Assembly (NCBI GenBank): GCA_005883245.1
Contig: VAXT01000040.1
Coordinates: 1 to 9,075 of the forward strand
Source of the DNA: Actinomycetota bacterium
GTDB taxonomy: Bacteria > Actinomycetota > Thermoleophilia > Gaiellales > Gaiellaceae
Reading direction: 5' to 3'
Length of the DNA stretch: 9,075 nucleotides
In this document: piece by piece, positions 6,271-9,075 of the stretch
How the letters are laid out: each line of letters opens with the position of its first letter
Position numbering within the stretch: position 1 is the stretch's first letter
Made by a program: the position numbers and the translations under genes
The notes under the pieces: generated by a model
What the model was told of the DNA's origin: nothing
Seen by the model: the letters and a program-made list of their open reading frames with translations, nothing else
Database searches by the model: none

Positions 6271-6276
6271 GGGCTG

Positions 6277-7275
6277 TTAGCGCCAGGCGGTTTCTTCGAC
6301 CTGCAGGCGCTCCCGAAGCGGTTCCCACCAGCCACGGTTGGCCGCGTACCACTCGACCGTCTCGCGGAGGCCGTCCTCGAAGCCGATCTCCGGCTCCCAG
6401 CCGAGCTCTCGGCGGAGCTTCGAAGAGTCGAGCAGGTAACGCCGGTCGTGGCCGGGCCGGTCGGGGACGATCGTCTTCAGCGACTCCGGCTTCCCGGTCA
6501 GCTCCAGCACGCGGTCGGCAATCTCCTCGATCGACGCCTCGACGCCCGAGCCGACGTTGTACGTCCCGCCCGCCTCACCCTGCGCGAGGACGAGATCGAT
6601 CGCCCGGCAGTGGTCGCGCACGTGCAGCCACTCACGCTTGTTCTGCGTCGACGCGTACATGGGGAGCGGCCGCTCGTCGAGCGCGTTCGTCACGAAGAGC
6701 GGAATCACCTTCTCCGGGAACTGGAACGGCCCGTAGTTGTTCGAGCAGTTCGTGATCGTCGTCTGCAGCCCGAACGTCTCGCGATAGGCGCGCACGTAGT
6801 GGTCCGCGGCCGCCTTCGATGCGTTGTACGGCGTGCGCGGCCGGTACGGCGATTCCTCGGTGAACGACGCGTCCGAGTCGAGCGGAAGGTCGCCGTAGAC
6901 CTCGCAGGTCGAGATGTGGTGAAAGCGCCCGATCTCCGCCCGGCGCGCCGCCTCGAGCAGGAGCTGCGTGCCGAGGACGTTCGTCCGCGCGAACAGCCCG
7001 GGATCGACGACCGCGAGGCTGTTGTGCGACTCGGCCGCGAAGTTGACGACGACGTCGATCGCATGCTCACGGAGCACGTTCTCGACGATGTCCAGGTCGG
7101 CGATGTCCGCCTGGACGAACGGAACGCGCTCCTCGGTGCCCTCGAGGTTGGCCCGGTTACCGGCGTAGGTTAGGAGGTCGAGCGCGACGATCGAGTCGTC
7201 GGGATGCCGCTCCAACCAGTAGTGGACGAAGTTGGAGCCGATGAACCCGGCCGCGCCGGTGACGAGGATCCGCAC
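6277..7275 (-). CDS. rfbB: dTDP-glucose 4,6-dehydratase (variant active-site motif)
   Basis: An NAD+-bound short-chain dehydratase making dTDP-4-keto-6-deoxyglucose, the second step of the rhamnose pathway. The protein has 332 residues, normal for the family. The glycine motif GAAGFIG is at 7-13, LDLLTYAGNRANL at 32-44, NFAAESH at 78-84, YNASK with catalytic Tyr150 and Lys154, NCSNNYGPFQFPEKVIPLF at 176-194, and PDRPGHDRRYLLD at 271-283. The GTG at 7275 is chosen because RILVTGAAG follows at once and the frame upstream overlaps the kinase gene with no family signal. Unusual points: the usual STDEVYG reads STCEVYG (Cys124, codon 6906-6904), and the common ESHVDRS is ESHNSLA. Thr123 and Glu125 are kept. 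I recall similar variants in actinobacterial homologues but cannot verify it. It follows the kinase gene by 16 nt, so the two are probably co-transcribed, and it converges on rfbD. Confidence 0.9.
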   Translation of the reverse strand: MRILVTGAAGFIGSNFVHYWLERHPDDSIVALDLLTYAGNRANLEGTEERVPFVQADIADLDIVENVLREHAIDVVVNFAAESHNSLAVVDPGLFARTNVLGTQLLLEAARRAEIGRFHHISTCEVYGDLPLDSDASFTEESPYRPRTPYNASKAAADHYVRAYRETFGLQTTITNCSNNYGPFQFPEKVIPLFVTNALDERPLPMYASTQNKREWLHVRDHCRAIDLVLAQGEAGGTYNVGSGVEASIEEIADRVLELTGKPESLKTIVPDRPGHDRRYLLDSSKLRRELGWEPEIGFEDGLRETVEWYAANRGWWEPLRERLQVEETAWR

Positions 7276-7291
7276 GCGCGCATCGTACGCG

Positions 7292-8626
7292 TCATTCCTC
7301 GTGCTTCTTGCCCTTGCCGTGACCCTTGACGTTCCCTCGCTGGCACAGCCTCTCGGCCTGTCGAATCTCCGGCCGGTTGCCCTGGAGCTGCCGCGAGCGC
7401 TCGAGGTGCTGGAGCGCTTCGTCGCACTGCCCGAGCTGAGCCAGAGCCGCCCCCAGGTCGTACTCCGCGTACGCCTCGTAGACGGCCCCGCTGCCGAGGA
7501 GCGCCGCGACGGCCTGGCGCGCGACCCGCTCCGCACCTGCGGCGTCGCCCGACCGAAGGAGCGCAGTCGCTTGATCCGTCTGCGCGTGCCCGCTCGGAGC
7601 CGCCGGCGGCGGTGGTGGAGGAGGCGGCGGCGGCGGAGCGGGCGGCGGTGGGTTGGCGACCGTCGTCCGGCCGCTCGTGGTCTGCTGCGCTCCCTGCTGG
7701 CCGTCTCCGCTCGTGAACAGCGCCGCCAGACCCGCGCCCGCGAGCAGCGCCGCTGCGACGACGGCCGCGACGAGCGGCCAGATCGACCTCCGCTCGGCCG
7801 GGAGAACACGGGTCGTCGCCGCCCCGCCCTCCAGCGCCTCCCGCAGCGCACCGGCGAAGAGGGACGCCGTCTCGAACCGGTCGCGCGGATCCTTTGCAAG
7901 CGCGCGCCGAAAGACCGGGTCGAGTTGCGGCGAGATCGACGGCACCTCCGCCTGGACGTGCGCCGCCGCCTCGGCGGTCGGGCTCTCCGACTCGAATGGC
8001 CTGCGCCCCGTCAGGAGCTCGTACGCGACCACCGCGAGCGCGTAGCGGTCGCTGGCCGGCGTCGCGCGATCGCCGCGCGCCTGCTCGGGCGAGAGGTAGC
8101 CGGCCGTCCCGAGCACGGTTCCGGTCAGCGTCAGCGAATGCAGCCCGGCCGCGCTCGCGATCCCGAAGTCGGCCACGCGGACGTCCCCGTCCTGGCCGAG
8201 CAGCAGGTTCCCCGGCTTCACGTCCCGATGCACGACGCCCTGCCGATGCGCGTCGTCCAGAGCGGCAGCCGCCTGCTCGATCCACATGAGCGCGTCGCCG
8301 GTCGGCGGCGCGCCCTCCCGCAGCCGGTCCTCGAGCGACCCGCCGCCGAGAAACTCCATCACGATGAAGGGCCGCCCGTGCCACTCTCCGACGTCGAAGA
8401 TCGTGACCGTTCCCGGCTCGCCGGAGAGCCTCGCTGCGGCCAGAGCCTCGCGCGTGAATCGCGCGCGGAGCGCCTCGTCGCGAGCGTATCGCTCGGCGAG
8501 CACCTTGATCGCGACCGTCCGCCCGAGAACGTCGTCCTCGGCGCGGAAGATCTCGCCCATGCCGCCATAGCCGATCCGCGAAGGTCGGCGATACCGGGGG
8601 GGCAGGAACTCGTCCGGAGAGCGCAT
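7292..8626 (-). CDS. PknB-like Ser/Thr kinase with TM segment and TPR-like exterior
   Basis: A 444-residue receptor-type protein kinase. The cytoplasmic catalytic domain (about 10-265) has the glycine loop RIGYGGMGEIF (18-28), the ATP-anchoring Lys41 in VAIKVL, Glu60 in RFTREAL, the catalytic loop VVHRDVKPGNL with Asp135, DFG at 153-155, a Thr-rich activation loop (LTLTGTVLGTAGYLSPE) and DRYALAVVAYELLTGRRPF. A single TM helix follows at about 283-304, then a proline-rich linker (about 326-341, long uninterrupted Pro runs) and an exterior part at 348-426 rich in Ala, Leu and Glu that looks like two TPR-type helix pairs (ALLRSGDAAGAERVARQAV and AALAQLGQCDEALQHLERS), with a Lys/His-rich tail. 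The ATG at 8626 is preferred over TTG at 8743 because the kinase fold starts 10-15 residues later and a weak GGAAGGG lies 11 nt upstream. It replaces the usual PASTA repeats with a TPR, so the ligand is probably a protein or peptide. Target unknown. Confidence 0.9.
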   Translation of the reverse strand: MRSPDEFLPPRYRRPSRIGYGGMGEIFRAEDDVLGRTVAIKVLAERYARDEALRARFTREALAAARLSGEPGTVTIFDVGEWHGRPFIVMEFLGGGSLEDRLREGAPPTGDALMWIEQAAAALDDAHRQGVVHRDVKPGNLLLGQDGDVRVADFGIASAAGLHSLTLTGTVLGTAGYLSPEQARGDRATPASDRYALAVVAYELLTGRRPFESESPTAEAAAHVQAEVPSISPQLDPVFRRALAKDPRDRFETASLFAGALREALEGGAATTRVLPAERRSIWPLVAAVVAAALLAGAGLAALFTSGDGQQGAQQTTSGRTTVANPPPPAPPPPPPPPPPPAAPSGHAQTDQATALLRSGDAAGAERVARQAVAALLGSGAVYEAYAEYDLGAALAQLGQCDEALQHLERSRQLQGNRPEIRQAERLCQRGNVKGHGKGKKHEE

Positions 8627-8801
8627 CAGGGCCTCGACCCTTCCATAGCCGAAGCCGGACCGTGAGAAACCTCTCGATTGCTGGGCCTTTCTGAACTTCC
8701 TGTAAAGAGGAGCGCCGTCTTCAGAACGATGCGATAGCCTCAATTGGCCCTGGGTCGACCCCCTGAGGGCACCGGCCTCCGGAGCCGAAAATCACTGCGA
8801 C
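8627..8801. other. Divergent intergenic region between kinase and SpoIID genes
   Basis: This 175-nt gap should hold the promoters of both divergent genes. I found no pair of -35/-10 boxes with convincing spacing on either strand. A TAGCCT at 8735-8740 on the plus strand looks like an actinobacterial -10 but lacks a -35. A 7-bp inverted repeat, TTCTGAA (8689-8695) and TTCAGAA (8720-8726), 24 nt apart, could be an operator but is short enough to be chance. The DNA is slightly more AT-rich than its neighbours. Confidence 0.4.
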
Positions 8802-9075
8802 ATGGCTCGTACAACGTTTCTCGCCGCGCTCGTCGTCACCGCCGTTCTCGCCGGTGCCTCTTCGGGCGCCGCGAGGCCGTCGGCTCAAAAGTCCCCGCCC
8901 GGCTCGCCCGTCTTCGTAATCAGCGGCCGCGGCTGGGGGCACGGCGTCGGGATGGCCCAGTGGGGCGCGCAGGGGTTTGCGCAGCAGGGCTACTCGTACG
9001 ACGAAATCCTCGCCCACTACTACCACGGGACGACTCTCGGGCAGGCCTCGATAACCAAGGTGCGCGTCTTCCTCG
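8802..9075 (+). CDS. Secreted SpoIID/LytB-domain protein (3' partial)
   Basis: The first 91 codons of an exported protein; the rest lies beyond the window. Residues 1-28 form a Sec-type signal peptide: MARTTF, a hydrophobic core LAALVVTAVLAG and small residues before SSGAARPSAQ. Residues 42-80 carry the SpoIID/LytB signature: GRGWGHGVGMAQWGAQGFAQQG, then YSYDEILAHYYHGTTL, continuing into VRVF. SpoIID in spore formers is a lytic transglycosylase acting on peptidoglycan, and LytB an amidase modifier; homologues in non-sporulating actinobacteria are wall-associated proteins of less certain activity. The signature lies directly after the signal peptide, whereas in Bacillus SpoIID it lies late in the domain. 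The catalytic Glu region is not visible here. The ATG at 8802 is chosen because the signal peptide begins there; no clear Shine-Dalgarno is seen. It is divergent from the kinase gene. Confidence 0.85.
   Translation, partial: MARTTFLAALVVTAVLAGASSGAARPSAQKSPPGSPVFVISGRGWGHGVGMAQWGAQGFAQQGYSYDEILAHYYHGTTLGQASITKVRVFL

Noticed and set aside
7605..7650. GC-rich simple repeat as a CRISPR or regulatory repeat
   Set aside because: It simply encodes the proline-rich linker of the kinase in frame; there are no spaced identical units.
7170..8384. 404-codon minus-strand frame overlapping the kinase gene
   Set aside because: It is an Arg/Ala/Gly-rich shadow of the kinase frame, which carries every kinase motif.
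7232..8665. 477-codon plus-strand frame opposite the kinase
   Set aside because: It is antisense to the kinase, rich in Arg and Leu, with no domain recognised.
8721..9026. 101-codon minus-strand frame at the right end
   Set aside because: It lies antisense to the SpoIID/LytB signature and signal peptide, and shows no family resemblance.

Overview
This is a high-GC window with actinobacterial character. It has GTG starts, overlapping genes, TAnnnT-type -10 elements, a PknB-type kinase and a SpoIID/LytB protein with the motif near its N-terminus. The gene families remind me most of the deep-branching class Thermoleophilia (Gaiellales/Solirubrobacterales), but that placement is from memory and was not tested.

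Layout. (1) 1-635: the end of a ZnuB-type metal ABC permease runs abruptly into the last ~80 codons of a YibE/F-family membrane protein in another frame. This looks like a deletion or assembly junction near base 388. (2) 663-1082, minus: a small YtxH-like membrane-anchored protein with a clear Shine-Dalgarno and a sigma-B/sigma-F-like promoter. (3) 1319-4105, minus: an hsp20-lon proteostasis operon with an ATGA overlap. The lon gene is broken near base 2460: about 68 nt appear to be missing, including the pore-loop-1 segment of the AAA+ domain, and the frame is lost. (4) 4243-6199, plus: rfbA-rfbC-rfbD of dTDP-L-rhamnose synthesis as overlapping genes, with a plausible TTGACG-N17-TAACCT promoter. 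(5) 6206-6270: two near-perfect 25-bp palindromes between convergent gene ends. (6) 6277-8626, minus: a PknB-like Ser/Thr kinase with a TM segment, a proline-rich linker and a TPR-like extracellular part, followed 16 nt later by rfbB. (7) 8802-end, plus: the start of a secreted SpoIID/LytB-domain protein, cut by the window edge.

How they fit together: rfbA, rfbB, rfbC and rfbD together cover all four steps from glucose-1-phosphate to dTDP-L-rhamnose, a cell-envelope sugar donor, but rfbB faces the other three and shares a transcription unit with a cell-surface kinase. The kinase and SpoIID neighbours also suit an envelope theme. Hsp20, Lon and the YtxH-like protein form a stress-related block. 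No gene-free stretch exceeds 300 bases; the longest is 1083-1318, which holds hairpins and the sigma-B-like promoter.

I found no CRISPR array, tRNA, rRNA, transposase or wholly new system. The most notable points are the two deletion-like junctions, the paired palindromes, the Asp-to-Cys variant in the RfbB active-site motif, and the stress-type promoter.
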